From assembly GCA_036803025.1 (NCBI GenBank), contig DAIRVC010000004.1, forward strand, positions 1 through 46,003: DNA of 46,003 nucleotides, given 5' to 3'. This document shows, one piece after another, positions 30,217 through 37,678 of the stretch. The position numbers and the translations under genes are program-made. The DNA comes from DAIRVC01 sp036803025. GTDB taxonomy: Bacteria > Chloroflexota > Anaerolineae > Anaerolineales > E44-bin32. Numbering within the stretch: position 1 is the stretch's first letter; the number at the start of each line of letters is the position of its first letter. The notes beneath the pieces were generated by a model. That model saw only the letters and a list, made by a program, of their open reading frames with translations. It did not search any database and was not told the origin of the DNA.

Positions 30217-31530
30217 ATGACAACCGCAACCACCAAGAAGGGTTGGGCGGACCGGCTGGCCGACGCGATGGAGGTCATGGCGCCGATCTTCGACCAGCCC
30301 CACCTGGCAGCCGTGCGCGATGGCTTTGTGGCGATGATGCCACTGCTCATCATCGGCGCACTCACCCTGCTGGTCCTGCAGTTCCCCTGCAGCCTGCAGG
30401 AGGGCTCCGCCTGCTACCTTGGCGACATCATGAACCAGGATCTGGCCGCCAAGCTGTGGATTCCGTTCAATGCCACGTACGGGCTGCTGTCGATCTTCGT
30501 GACCATCTCGATCTCGTACGCATTGGCCAAGCGCCGCGGGCTGGACCCGGTCATGCCGGTGATCTTCACCTTCCTGGCGTTCATGATCATGGCCGCTCCG
30601 GTGCTCACCGGTTTCGACGCTGAGGCCGAGCAGTTCATCGACAACCGAGGCCTGTTCACCGCCATCGTGGTGGCGGTCGTCTCGATCGAGGTGTTCCGCT
30701 TCTTCGTCAAGCGCAACCTGGTCATCACCATGCCGGCCGGCGTCCCGCCGGCGATCGCCAACGCCTTCATCGCCCTGGTCCCCGGCGTGGTGATTGTTTT
30801 CGGCTGGTGGGCCATCCGCTACCTTCTCAACTTCGACCTGGCCGGAGGCCTGTTTGTCGTCCTATCCAAGGTGGTGCCGGCCGCCAGCACGTACACCGCC
30901 GTGGCCATTGCCGAATCGTTCCACGCCTTCCTGTGGACGATGGGCATCCACGGCGACCTGACCATCGGCATCGCGTTGCAGCCGGTCTGGACGGCCAACC
31001 TGGCCGCCAACGCGATGGCGGTGGCCGAAGGGCTACCGCCGACAGCGATCTACACCAGCGAGTTCCGCAGCTACGTCGTCCCCGGCGGTTCAGGCGCCAC
31101 GCTGCCGCTGGCGTTCTACTTCATGCGCTCCAAGGCGCCGCGCCTGCGCCGCGTCGGCTGGCTGGGAATCTGGCCGGGCATCTTCAACATCAACGAGCCG
31201 ATCACCTTCGGCGCCCCGGTCGTCTTCAACCCGATCCTGGCCATCCCGTTCATCATCATCACCTTCCTCAACGCCACCGTCGCCTACCTGGCGCACGTCC
31301 TGCACCTCGTCACTCCCACATTCATCACGGCGCCGTGGACCCTCCCGACGCCGCTCCTGATGTTGATGATGACAGGCTATGACTGGCGGGCGGCCGTGTT
31401 GGCCGTGATCACCGAATTCGTGATCCCGGGCATCATCTGGTGGCCCGCCTTCAAGGCCTGGGAGAAACAAGTCCTAGAAAAGGAGAAGGTTGAGGTGCCG
31501 GCGGGCGCCGCCGCACCTGCCGTAGCTTAG
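30217..31530 (+). CDS. PTS system EIIC component, lactose/cellobiose/chitobiose family
   Basis: A 437-residue membrane transporter that moves a sugar while EIIB phosphorylates it. About ten membrane helices are visible. Family hallmarks include FDQPHLAAVRDGFVAMMPLLIIGA at the N-terminus, HAFLWTMGIHGDLTIG, the conserved PGGSGATLPLAF and the substrate-site signature FNINEPITFGAPVVFNPILAIPF read in parts (NINEP near residue 325). The ATG follows GAGAGGAGCATGGCAAG. The matching EIIB (33048, 33423) and EIIA (35998) are encoded downstream as separate proteins. The specificity is probably a beta-linked disaccharide; the locus suggests chitobiose-like sugars. Confidence 0.9.
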   Translation: MTTATTKKGWADRLADAMEVMAPIFDQPHLAAVRDGFVAMMPLLIIGALTLLVLQFPCSLQEGSACYLGDIMNQDLAAKLWIPFNATYGLLSIFVTISISYALAKRRGLDPVMPVIFTFLAFMIMAAPVLTGFDAEAEQFIDNRGLFTAIVVAVVSIEVFRFFVKRNLVITMPAGVPPAIANAFIALVPGVVIVFGWWAIRYLLNFDLAGGLFVVLSKVVPAASTYTAVAIAESFHAFLWTMGIHGDLTIGIALQPVWTANLAANAMAVAEGLPPTAIYTSEFRSYVVPGGSGATLPLAFYFMRSKAPRLRRVGWLGIWPGIFNINEPITFGAPVVFNPILAIPFIIITFLNATVAYLAHVLHLVTPTFITAPWTLPTPLLMLMMTGYDWRAAVLAVITEFVIPGIIWWPAFKAWEKQVLEKEKVEVPAGAAAPAVA

Positions 31531-31551
31531 GCCTACGCAGCCCACCCGTCG

Positions 31552-31581
31552 AAGGGGGATGCGCCCGGGCGCATCCCCCTT
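31552..31581 (+). terminator. Strong hairpin (perfect 30-bp palindrome) between EIIC and the first GH4 gene
   Basis: A perfect palindrome of two 15-nt arms, AAGGGGGATGCGCCC and its complement, lies in the 70-nt gap after the EIIC stop. It folds into a very stable GC-rich hairpin. Only TT belongs to its 3' end and no T run follows, so partial termination or mRNA stabilisation is likely. Confidence 0.6.
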
Positions 31582-31600
31582 CCGCACCAGGAGCGATCCC

Positions 31601-32983
31601 TTGAAGCTCACGTTTATCGGCGCCGGCGGGGCCCGCACCCCGCTGGTGATCCAGAGCATCTTGCAGCGCCAGCACGACGTGCCCATCGACGAAGTCTGCC
31701 TGATGGACATCGATTCCGAGCGCCTCGACTTGATGCGCATGGCCAGCAAGCAGGCCCTGGCCGCCGGCCAGCCCTCCTTCCGGGTCAGCTGGACCACCGA
31801 CCCGCGTCAGGCGATCGAGGGCTCGGACTTCGTCGTCATGACCTTCCGCGTCGGCCAGATGCAGTCGCGGGTCATCGACGAACAGGTCCCGTTGAAGTAC
31901 GGCGTCCTGGGTCAGGAGACAACCGGCCCGGGCGGCTGCGCCATGGCGCTGCGCACCATCCCGGTGCTGCTCGAGTACGTCGAACTCATCCGCCAATTGG
32001 CGCCCGACGCCTGGCTGCTCAACTTCGCCAATCCGTCCGGCATGCTGACCGAGGCTGTCACCCGCGTGGCCGGCTTCCCGCGCGCCGTCGGCATCTGCGA
32101 CGACCCCTCGGCTATGGTGCGTGTGGCCGCCGCTTTCTGCGGGCGCGAGGTCGGTCAGCTCTTCCCGGAGTACTTCGGGCTCAACCACCTCGGCTGGCTG
32201 CGCGCCGTCAGCGTTGACGGCGTCGACCGGCTGCCGTCCTTGCTGGACGAGGTGCGCCGGGCCGGTGGGCGCGTCCCCGGCCTGCCCTTCGACCTCGACT
32301 TCATCGAGATGCTCGGCCTGGTCCCGGGCGAGTATCTCTTCTTCTACTACTACCCGAAGCAGTCGGTCGAGAACCTGCTGCGGGCAGGCAAGTCCCGCGC
32401 CCTGCAGATCCTGCCTTTCAACGAAGAGCTCTACGCCAGCCTGCGGCGCATCCGCGACGAGGATGCCGACCCGGCCCAGGTCGACTCAGTCTACAGGCGC
32501 TATCTGCAGCAGCGCGGTGAGACCTACATGACGCTCGAGACGGGCGACAAAGCCTCCGCCTGGCACCAGCCGGAGCAGGCCCACCAGATCGCCAGTGCCG
32601 CCGAGGGCTACTCGGGCGTCGCCCTGGACCTGATCAAGTCCCTGACCGCCGAGGGCGCCGGCTCGTTGCCGATCCTGAATGTCCCCAACCGAGGCGCCGT
32701 CCAGGGCATGGCCGATGACGATGTGGTCGAGGTGACCTGCGTCGCCCGCAACGGGGTCATCCGGCCGCTGGCCATGGGCCGGCCGCCCGATCACGCCCTG
32801 GCCTTGATGCAGGCCGTCAAGGCCTACGAGCGTCTGGTGATCCAGGCGGCGGTGGAGAAGTCCTATCGGCTGGCGGTCAAGGCGCTCAGCCTGCACCCGC
32901 TGGTGCCGTCCTACGAGACGGCCCGCGCCATTCTGGACGATTACATCCGCCAGCACGGGGATTACTTCCCAGCCCTGCGCTAG
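31601..32983 (+). CDS. Glycoside hydrolase family 4 protein (phospho-glycosidase type), copy 1
   Basis: A 460-residue NAD- and metal-dependent glycosidase that would cleave a 6-phosphorylated disaccharide in the cytosol by oxidation, elimination and reduction. It shows the NAD-binding start FIGAGGARTP (residues 5-14), LGQETTGPGG (103-112), the metal cysteine in GICDDPS (Cys166) and the metal histidine in GLNHLGW (His196). Family members usually have CN at the cysteine; here it is CD. A YLFFYYYP segment resembles the catalytic-Tyr region. The TTG start is supported by CAGGAGCG upstream and by the fold starting at once (LKLTFIGAGG). It follows EIIC and precedes EIIB. Confidence 0.87.
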   Translation: MKLTFIGAGGARTPLVIQSILQRQHDVPIDEVCLMDIDSERLDLMRMASKQALAAGQPSFRVSWTTDPRQAIEGSDFVVMTFRVGQMQSRVIDEQVPLKYGVLGQETTGPGGCAMALRTIPVLLEYVELIRQLAPDAWLLNFANPSGMLTEAVTRVAGFPRAVGICDDPSAMVRVAAAFCGREVGQLFPEYFGLNHLGWLRAVSVDGVDRLPSLLDEVRRAGGRVPGLPFDLDFIEMLGLVPGEYLFFYYYPKQSVENLLRAGKSRALQILPFNEELYASLRRIRDEDADPAQVDSVYRRYLQQRGETYMTLETGDKASAWHQPEQAHQIASAAEGYSGVALDLIKSLTAEGAGSLPILNVPNRGAVQGMADDDVVEVTCVARNGVIRPLAMGRPPDHALALMQAVKAYERLVIQAAVEKSYRLAVKALSLHPLVPSYETARAILDDYIRQHGDYFPALR

Positions 32984-32994
32984 GCTGGTATAAC
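32966..32994 (+). promoter_or_regulatory. Possible internal promoter before the EIIB genes
   Basis: TGGTATAAC (32986-32994) is an extended -10-like sequence in the 64-nt gap after GH4 copy 1. TTCCCA (32966-32971) lies 17 bp upstream, within the end of the GH4 gene. It could give separate expression of the EIIB genes and onward. Confidence 0.4.
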
Positions 32995-33047
32995 AGCCCT
33001 GCCTGCGGGGTGCTGCCCGCGCGGCGAGCGCGACCGGGAGAGAAGCG

Positions 33048-33419
33048 ATGGCCGAGCAGAAACCCATCAAGGTCCTCATCGTCTGCGCCATGGGCATGTC
33101 CTCCAGCCTGCTGGAGAGCAAGACGATCGAGGCCGGCAAGAACGCCGGTGTCGAGGTGCTGATGCACGCCATCACCACACCCGACGTCGGCGTGTGGGAT
33201 TGGCAAGCCAACTGGGTCGACATCGTCCTGGTCGCGCCCCAGGTGCGCTACAAGCGCAAGAGCATCGCCCAGGCCGCCAACCCGCTGGGGATCATCGTCC
33301 AGGATATCGACGTGGTCACCTTCGGGATGGTCGACGGGGAGAAGCTCTTCGCCCAGGTGCGCAGCGCCATCCAGGCGCGTGATGCGGGCACGCCGGTCGA
33401 ATCGCTCAGCGGCCGCTGA
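33048..33419 (+). CDS. PTS EIIB component, lactose/cellobiose family (first copy)
   Basis: A 123-residue cytosolic phosphocarrier. The phospho-accepting cysteine is Cys13 in VLIVCAMGMSSSLLESK, within the P-loop-like motif of the lactose/cellobiose IIB family. The rest follows the family fold: IDIVLVAPQVRYKRKSI and a C-terminal FGMVDGEKLFAQVRSAI. It passes phosphate from EIIA (35998) to the sugar at EIIC (30217). The ATG has GGGAGAGAAGCG upstream. A second EIIB follows 3 nt later. Confidence 0.9.
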   Translation: MAEQKPIKVLIVCAMGMSSSLLESKTIEAGKNAGVEVLMHAITTPDVGVWDWQANWVDIVLVAPQVRYKRKSIAQAANPLGIIVQDIDVVTFGMVDGEKLFAQVRSAIQARDAGTPVESLSGR

Positions 33420-33422
33420 GGC

Positions 33423-33794
33423 ATGAGCGCCGCGGTCGATCCGCCGGCGGCGCTGCGGGTGCTCCTGGTCTGCGCCGGAGGCATGTCCTCCAGCCTGATC
33501 GAGAACCACATCCGCCAGGCAGCCGCAGAGGCCGGGCTGGCGCTGGTGCTGCGCTCCATCAGCGTCTTCGAGGCGGAACAGCTCGAGTTCGACCGATCGC
33601 TGGCGGTCGACGTCATCCTGGTCGCGCCTCAGATCCGCTTCTTGCGGCGGAGCCTGGAACGCCGGGCGACGCCGGCCGGCGTCAGGGTCCTGCCCATCGC
33701 CCCGATGGACTTTGGCATGGCCGATGGGCCGGCGATCGTGAACATGCTCCAGAGCCACCTGTCTTGGCCCGGCCCCGGCGGCCGCACAGGCTGA
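33423..33794 (+). CDS. PTS EIIB component, lactose/cellobiose family (second, divergent copy)
   Basis: A 123-residue protein of the same family as the upstream gene, with the cysteine loop kept (VLLVCAGGMSSSLIENH, Cys17) and matching core segments (DVILVAPQIRFLRRSLE, FGMADGPAIVNML). Elsewhere the sequence differs widely from the first copy. Since only one EIIC is nearby, it may serve an EIIC elsewhere or act as a regulatory carrier. It starts 3 nt after the first EIIB stop and is cotranscribed with it. Confidence 0.82.
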   Translation: MSAAVDPPAALRVLLVCAGGMSSSLIENHIRQAAAEAGLALVLRSISVFEAEQLEFDRSLAVDVILVAPQIRFLRRSLERRATPAGVRVLPIAPMDFGMADGPAIVNMLQSHLSWPGPGGRTG

Positions 33795-33809
33795 GGGAAG
33801 GGGAACGCA

Positions 33810-34658
33810 TTGGTCCTTCGAGGCATCCTGGTCGCACTGAGCGGGTTCCTGTTCATCTTCGCCCCGGGCGTGCCGATGGGCATGCTGCGCCGCTTCGGCC
33901 GCAGCTTCCCTCGCGAGCACCTGTACTGGGGCATGGGCATCTGGCTGGTCAGCCTGCTGCCGACCTATTTCCTGCAGAGCTTGCTGCGCCAGGCCATCCA
34001 GGGGCCGGGCGCGGCTGCGGCCGCCGGCATCGACCTGCCGAGTACGGCCTTGCTCTCCCTGGTTGCGCCGATCCTGGCGGCGTTGATCGTCGTGGGTGGC
34101 ATGCTGCTCTACCTACGCTGGAAGGCGCCGCCGGCGGACGGACGCATCGAGGCGGGCCTGACCTTGGGCCTGGGCGCCGGCCTAATCGCGCAGGTCTTCC
34201 GCGGACTCGACTTCGTCGGCGGCGGGATGCGCCTGGCCTATGAGGGCGCCGGCGACCCGGGCTTGGCGCCCCTGGCGCATGCCCCCATGCTCGATTTGAT
34301 CACCGCCCTGCTGGCCGAGATCCTCTTCCGCGTGGCGTTCCTGACGGTCTGCGGCGTGGTCGGCATCCTGGTGGCGCGCGCCGCCGGCGATTCGCCGCGC
34401 TCGTTCTGGCTGGCGGCGGCCTGCTACGCCGCGTTCTCGATGCTGATCGTCGTCATCCAGCTGGCCGTCGGCGGGGGGATCCCGGGCGCAACCCTGGCCG
34501 GCCAGGCCGGCCTGATCACCTCGGCCATGTCAGCCGTCTACTTCGTCGTCACCGCCGGGCTGGCCTACGCTTGGATCCGAGGCCGCCTGTTGGCGGCGGC
34601 CGCGGCCGCCCCGGTGCCCGGCAAGCAAGCTCGGCGCGGCCGGGCGGCCAGGAAGTGA
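33810..34658 (+). CDS. Membrane protein of unknown function (about seven helices)
   Basis: A 282-residue integral membrane protein with about seven hydrophobic segments (for example LVALSGFLFIFAPGVPMGML, LVAPILAALIVVGGMLLYL, AEILFRVAFLTVCGVVGILVA and AVYFVVTAGLAYAWIRG) and a basic C-terminal tail. The arrangement is somewhat like YhfC-type membrane proteins, but I cannot assign a family. TTG at 33810 is taken as start because GGAAGGGGAA lies upstream; it follows the second EIIB by 15 nt. Its position in the sugar operon suggests a transport-related or envelope role. Confidence 0.55.
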   Translation: MVLRGILVALSGFLFIFAPGVPMGMLRRFGRSFPREHLYWGMGIWLVSLLPTYFLQSLLRQAIQGPGAAAAAGIDLPSTALLSLVAPILAALIVVGGMLLYLRWKAPPADGRIEAGLTLGLGAGLIAQVFRGLDFVGGGMRLAYEGAGDPGLAPLAHAPMLDLITALLAEILFRVAFLTVCGVVGILVARAAGDSPRSFWLAAACYAAFSMLIVVIQLAVGGGIPGATLAGQAGLITSAMSAVYFVVTAGLAYAWIRGRLLAAAAAAPVPGKQARRGRAARK

Positions 34659-34670
34659 GGAAGAACTGCG

Positions 34671-35357
34671 ATGGCTGAGAGCGTGTCATGGTTCATGGGT
34701 AAGGATGGACGGCCGATGGTTCTCATCCCGGCCGGAGAGTACCTGGCGGGGGAGGACCGGGTCAAACTGACGGTCGAGGCGTTCTACATCGACCGCACGC
34801 CAGTGACCAACGCTGAATACAAGAAGTTCGCCGTTGCCGCCGGCTGGGAAGAACCGGCTCACTGGCGGCGCGGCACCTGGCCGGAGGGCAAAGCCGACCA
34901 TCCTGTGGTCCAGGTGACCTGGGAGAGCGCGGCCGCTTACGCGCAGTGGGCCGGCAAACGCCTGCCCACCGAGGAGGAATGGGAGAAAGCCGCTCGCGGC
35001 ACCGACGGCCGCGTCTGGCCCTGGGGGAGCACCTTTCACCGGGACCACTGCAACACCAGCGAGACGGAGATCTGGGACACCACCCCGGTTGGCAAGTACT
35101 CCCCGGCCGGGGACAGCCCGTACGGTCTGGTCGACATGGCCGGCAACGTATGGGAGTGGATCGGCGGCAAGCCGTCTCCGCTGCGCATGCCGCTGCGCGG
35201 CGGAGACTGGTTGGATGACGCCCAGCAGGCCACGACTTTCTATCGCCGCATGCACACGCCCAAGCGCAAGAACGATTTCGTCGGCTTCCGCTGTGCGCTC
35301 GACGGAGCCGTCCAGCTGGCGCCCTACGCCGCCGCGGGCAGCGGGGCCGGCGCATGA
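34671..35357 (+). CDS. Formylglycine-generating-enzyme-fold (SUMF1-like) domain protein
   Basis: A 228-residue single-domain protein of the FGE-sulfatase/C-type-lectin-like fold. Family landmarks are IPAGEYLAGED, FYIDRTPVTNAEYKKF, HPVVQVTWESAAAYAQWAGKRLPTEEEWEKAARG (in parts), YGLVDMAGNVWEWIGG, LRGGDWLD and VGFRCAL. The active-site cysteine pair of true formylglycine enzymes is not seen in the expected segment before the final GFRC, which reads TTFYRRMHTPKRKND. So sulfatase activation is unlikely and the role is unknown. The ATG follows GAGGAAG, and its stop overlaps the next gene by 4 nt. Confidence 0.8.
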   Translation: MAESVSWFMGKDGRPMVLIPAGEYLAGEDRVKLTVEAFYIDRTPVTNAEYKKFAVAAGWEEPAHWRRGTWPEGKADHPVVQVTWESAAAYAQWAGKRLPTEEEWEKAARGTDGRVWPWGSTFHRDHCNTSETEIWDTTPVGKYSPAGDSPYGLVDMAGNVWEWIGGKPSPLRMPLRGGDWLDDAQQATTFYRRMHTPKRKNDFVGFRCALDGAVQLAPYAAAGSGAGA

Positions 35358-36001
35358 CCTCCGGGCTGAGCCTGGTTCTGGTCCGCCACGGTGAGACCGA
35401 GTGGATGGAGCGCGGCCGGCTGCACGGCCGACTGGACAGCCCGCTCAGCCCGACCGGCCGCAGGCACGCCGAGCTGGCGGCGGCGCGATTGCGCGGCGAG
35501 CAGTTCCAGGCACTGTACTCGAGCCCGCTCGGCCGGGCGATGGAGACCGCCGCCATTCTCGGCCGCGCCGTCGGTCTGACCCCGCAGCCGGTCGATGGAC
35601 TGGCCGAGCTGGACTTCGGATGGCTGGAGGGCGCGCCGGCTCCGTTGTGGCGGGAAGGAGGCTGGCTGGCTGCCGCGTTCCGACCCGTGCGCGCGCTCAT
35701 CCACCGGGTGAGCGCCGAGCAGCCCGACGACTTCGGCGATCGCATCGCGCGGACGCTGGAATGGATCTCCTCCCGGCACCCGCACGGCCGGCTGCTGATC
35801 GTGGGGCACTGGGCGGTGTTCAGCCGCCTGATGGCGGTGATGCTGGCCAAACCCGGCGTGGACTGGCGCAGCTATGGGCCCTGGGAGGCCTGCGGGATCT
35901 CCGAAATGCGCCGGGCAGCGGCAGACGATAACGGCCGCAGCCGGTGGGAGATCGTCCGCCTGAATGAGGCCTCCCACCTGCGGGAGGCAGGCGCTCCATG
36001 A
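35354..36001 (+). CDS. Histidine phosphatase superfamily protein (phosphoglycerate mutase-like)
   Basis: A 215-residue cytosolic phosphatase. The catalytic motif LVRHGETEWMERGRLHG carries the phospho-accepting His in RHG, followed by SPLSPTGRRHAELAAARL and the SSPLGRAMETAAIL block. A later GHWAVF supplies the second catalytic His, and Glu of ELDFGWLEG the acid. The family includes broad-specificity sugar and metabolite phosphatases; in this locus it may dephosphorylate a sugar phosphate (inference). Both ends overlap neighbours by 4 nt (ATGA), so it is translationally coupled to the SUMF1-like and EIIA genes. Confidence 0.85.
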   Translation: MTSGLSLVLVRHGETEWMERGRLHGRLDSPLSPTGRRHAELAAARLRGEQFQALYSSPLGRAMETAAILGRAVGLTPQPVDGLAELDFGWLEGAPAPLWREGGWLAAAFRPVRALIHRVSAEQPDDFGDRIARTLEWISSRHPHGRLLIVGHWAVFSRLMAVMLAKPGVDWRSYGPWEACGISEMRRAAADDNGRSRWEIVRLNEASHLREAGAP

Positions 36002-36363
36002 ACATGGATGCCGAATGGGAGCAGACGATTTTCGGTTTGATCCTGCACGCAGGCGAGGCCCGCTCCAAGGCCAAAGAAGCGGGCGAGGCGGCGCGCCAGG
36101 GCGAATGGGAGCAGGCGCGGTCGCTGTTCGAGGGCGCCCAGGCCGAGCAGCTCGAGGCGCACAAGATCAACGCCGACATCATCCGCAAGGAGGCCAAGGG
36201 CCAGACGCCGGCCTTCTCGGTCCTGCTGGTCCACGCGCTGGACCTTCTGCTCCTGGCGTGGAGCGAGATCGACTACACCGAGCAGTACATCGATTCGTGC
36301 AGGCGCATCCGGGCGCTCGAGGATGAGGTGGCCGAATGGCGAAGGCGAGGATCGACAAGCTAG
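35998..36363 (+). CDS. PTS EIIA component, lactose/cellobiose family
   Basis: A 121-residue all-helical phosphocarrier of the lactose/cellobiose IIA family (LacF/ChbA type). Typical segments are FGLILHAGEARSKAKEAGEAA and FEGAQAEQLEAHKINADII, and the phosphorylated residue is His79 in FSVLLVHALDLLLLA. Relatives usually have HAQDHL here, while this protein has HALDLL. It would accept phosphate from HPr and pass it to EIIB. The start overlaps the phosphatase stop (ATGA), and its 3' end overlaps the GH4 copy 2 start by 28 nt. Confidence 0.87.
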   Translation: MNMDAEWEQTIFGLILHAGEARSKAKEAGEAARQGEWEQARSLFEGAQAEQLEAHKINADIIRKEAKGQTPAFSVLLVHALDLLLLAWSEIDYTEQYIDSCRRIRALEDEVAEWRRRGSTS

Positions 36364-37631
36364 CCTACATCGGCGGCGGAAGCTCGTACACCCCCGAGTT
36401 CGTCGACGGTTTCATCCAGCACGAAGGCGAGATCGAGGTCGGCGAGATCGCCCTGCACGATATCGACGCGCGCCGTCTGGAGATCGTCGGCGGCATGGTG
36501 CAGCGCATGCTGCAGCATGCGGAGCTCGAGACCCGCGTCATCCTGAATCTCAAGCGCGAGCCAGCCGTGGAGGGAGCGCAGTTCGTCGTCTCGTCTCTGC
36601 GCGTCGGCGGAATGGCGGCGCGCATCCGGGACGAAAAGATCCCGCTCAAGTACGACGTCATCGGGCAGGAGACCACCGGTCCGGGCGGGACGCTCAAGGC
36701 CTGGCGCACGATCCCGGTCACGCTGGCCATCGCCCGGGATATCGACAAATACGCCCCGAGCGCCTGGTATCTGAACTTCACCAACCCTTCCGGCATCATC
36801 ACCGAGACCCTGCTCAAGCACACCGACCTGAAGGTGGTCGGCCTGTGCAACAACCCGATCAACATGCAGGCTGGGCTGGCCGGGATATTCGGCGCCCGGG
36901 ATGACGAGGTCTTCCTGGATTGGATCGGCTTGAACCATGTCAACTGGATCCGGCGTGTCTTCGTGCGCGGCAGGGACGTCACTGCCGACCTGATGGAGAT
37001 GCTAGAAAGCATGGCCTCTCATCCGGAGATGCCGCACTTCGATCCGGAGCTGGTCCGGGCATTGGGCGTCTTCCCGACCTACTACCTGCAGTACTACTAC
37101 AACCACGGGGAAAAGCTGGCCGAGGCCAAGGCTGCGCCGAAATCCCGCGGCGAGGTGGTGCATGAGGTCGAGCAGGAGTTGATGCAGAAGTACGCCGACC
37201 CGAACCAGGTGGTCAAGCCGCCCGAACTCAGCCTGCGCGGCGGCGCGCGCTACTCCGAGGCCGCCCTGAACCTGATCCTTTCGCTGACGTTCGACCGGCG
37301 CGATGTACAGATCGTGGTGGCCCGCAACGGCGGCTCGATCCCCGATCTGCCGGGCGACGCCGCCGTCGAGGTGCCCTGCGTCGTCGGCGCCCATGGGGTC
37401 ACGCCGCTGCACATGGGCCCGCTGCCGGAAAGCATCCGGGCGCTGTGCCAGCAAGCCAAGGCCTGGGAGAGCTGGACGGTCCAGGCCGGAGTCTCCGGCG
37501 ATCGCCGGCAGGCCTACCTGGCCATGCTGGTCAACCCGCTGGTCCCTTCATGGCACGCCGCTCGGGCGCTGGTGGATGAGATGCTGGAGGCCAACCGGCC
37601 CTACTTGCCGCAGTTCTTCCCGGAGGCTTGA
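36336..37631 (+). CDS. Glycoside hydrolase family 4, 6-phospho-beta-glucosidase-like, copy 2
   Basis: A 431-residue enzyme, the most canonical GH4 of the three. NAD-binding YIGGGSSYTPEFVDGF (residues 11-26), IGQETTGPGG (109-118), metal cysteine in GLCNNPINM (Cys171) and metal histidine in GLNHVNW (His201) all match 6-phospho-beta-glucosidases. TYYLQYYYNHGEK carries the catalytic-Tyr region. It would split a PTS-imported 6-phospho disaccharide with beta linkage, using NAD and a divalent metal. The ATG lies inside the EIIA gene (28-nt overlap), preceded by GAGGATGAGG. It is the best candidate for the main hydrolase of the locus. Confidence 0.9.
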   Translation: MAKARIDKLAYIGGGSSYTPEFVDGFIQHEGEIEVGEIALHDIDARRLEIVGGMVQRMLQHAELETRVILNLKREPAVEGAQFVVSSLRVGGMAARIRDEKIPLKYDVIGQETTGPGGTLKAWRTIPVTLAIARDIDKYAPSAWYLNFTNPSGIITETLLKHTDLKVVGLCNNPINMQAGLAGIFGARDDEVFLDWIGLNHVNWIRRVFVRGRDVTADLMEMLESMASHPEMPHFDPELVRALGVFPTYYLQYYYNHGEKLAEAKAAPKSRGEVVHEVEQELMQKYADPNQVVKPPELSLRGGARYSEAALNLILSLTFDRRDVQIVVARNGGSIPDLPGDAAVEVPCVVGAHGVTPLHMGPLPESIRALCQQAKAWESWTVQAGVSGDRRQAYLAMLVNPLVPSWHAARALVDEMLEANRPYLPQFFPEA

Positions 37632-37678
37632 GTCTGGCTTTGGCCGGACCCCGCGTCCGCACGGTTCCTGGAGGCCGA

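Noticed and set aside
34671..35357. Formylglycine-generating enzyme function
   Set aside because: The fold is right, but the active-site cysteines are not seen and no sulfatase is encoded nearby.
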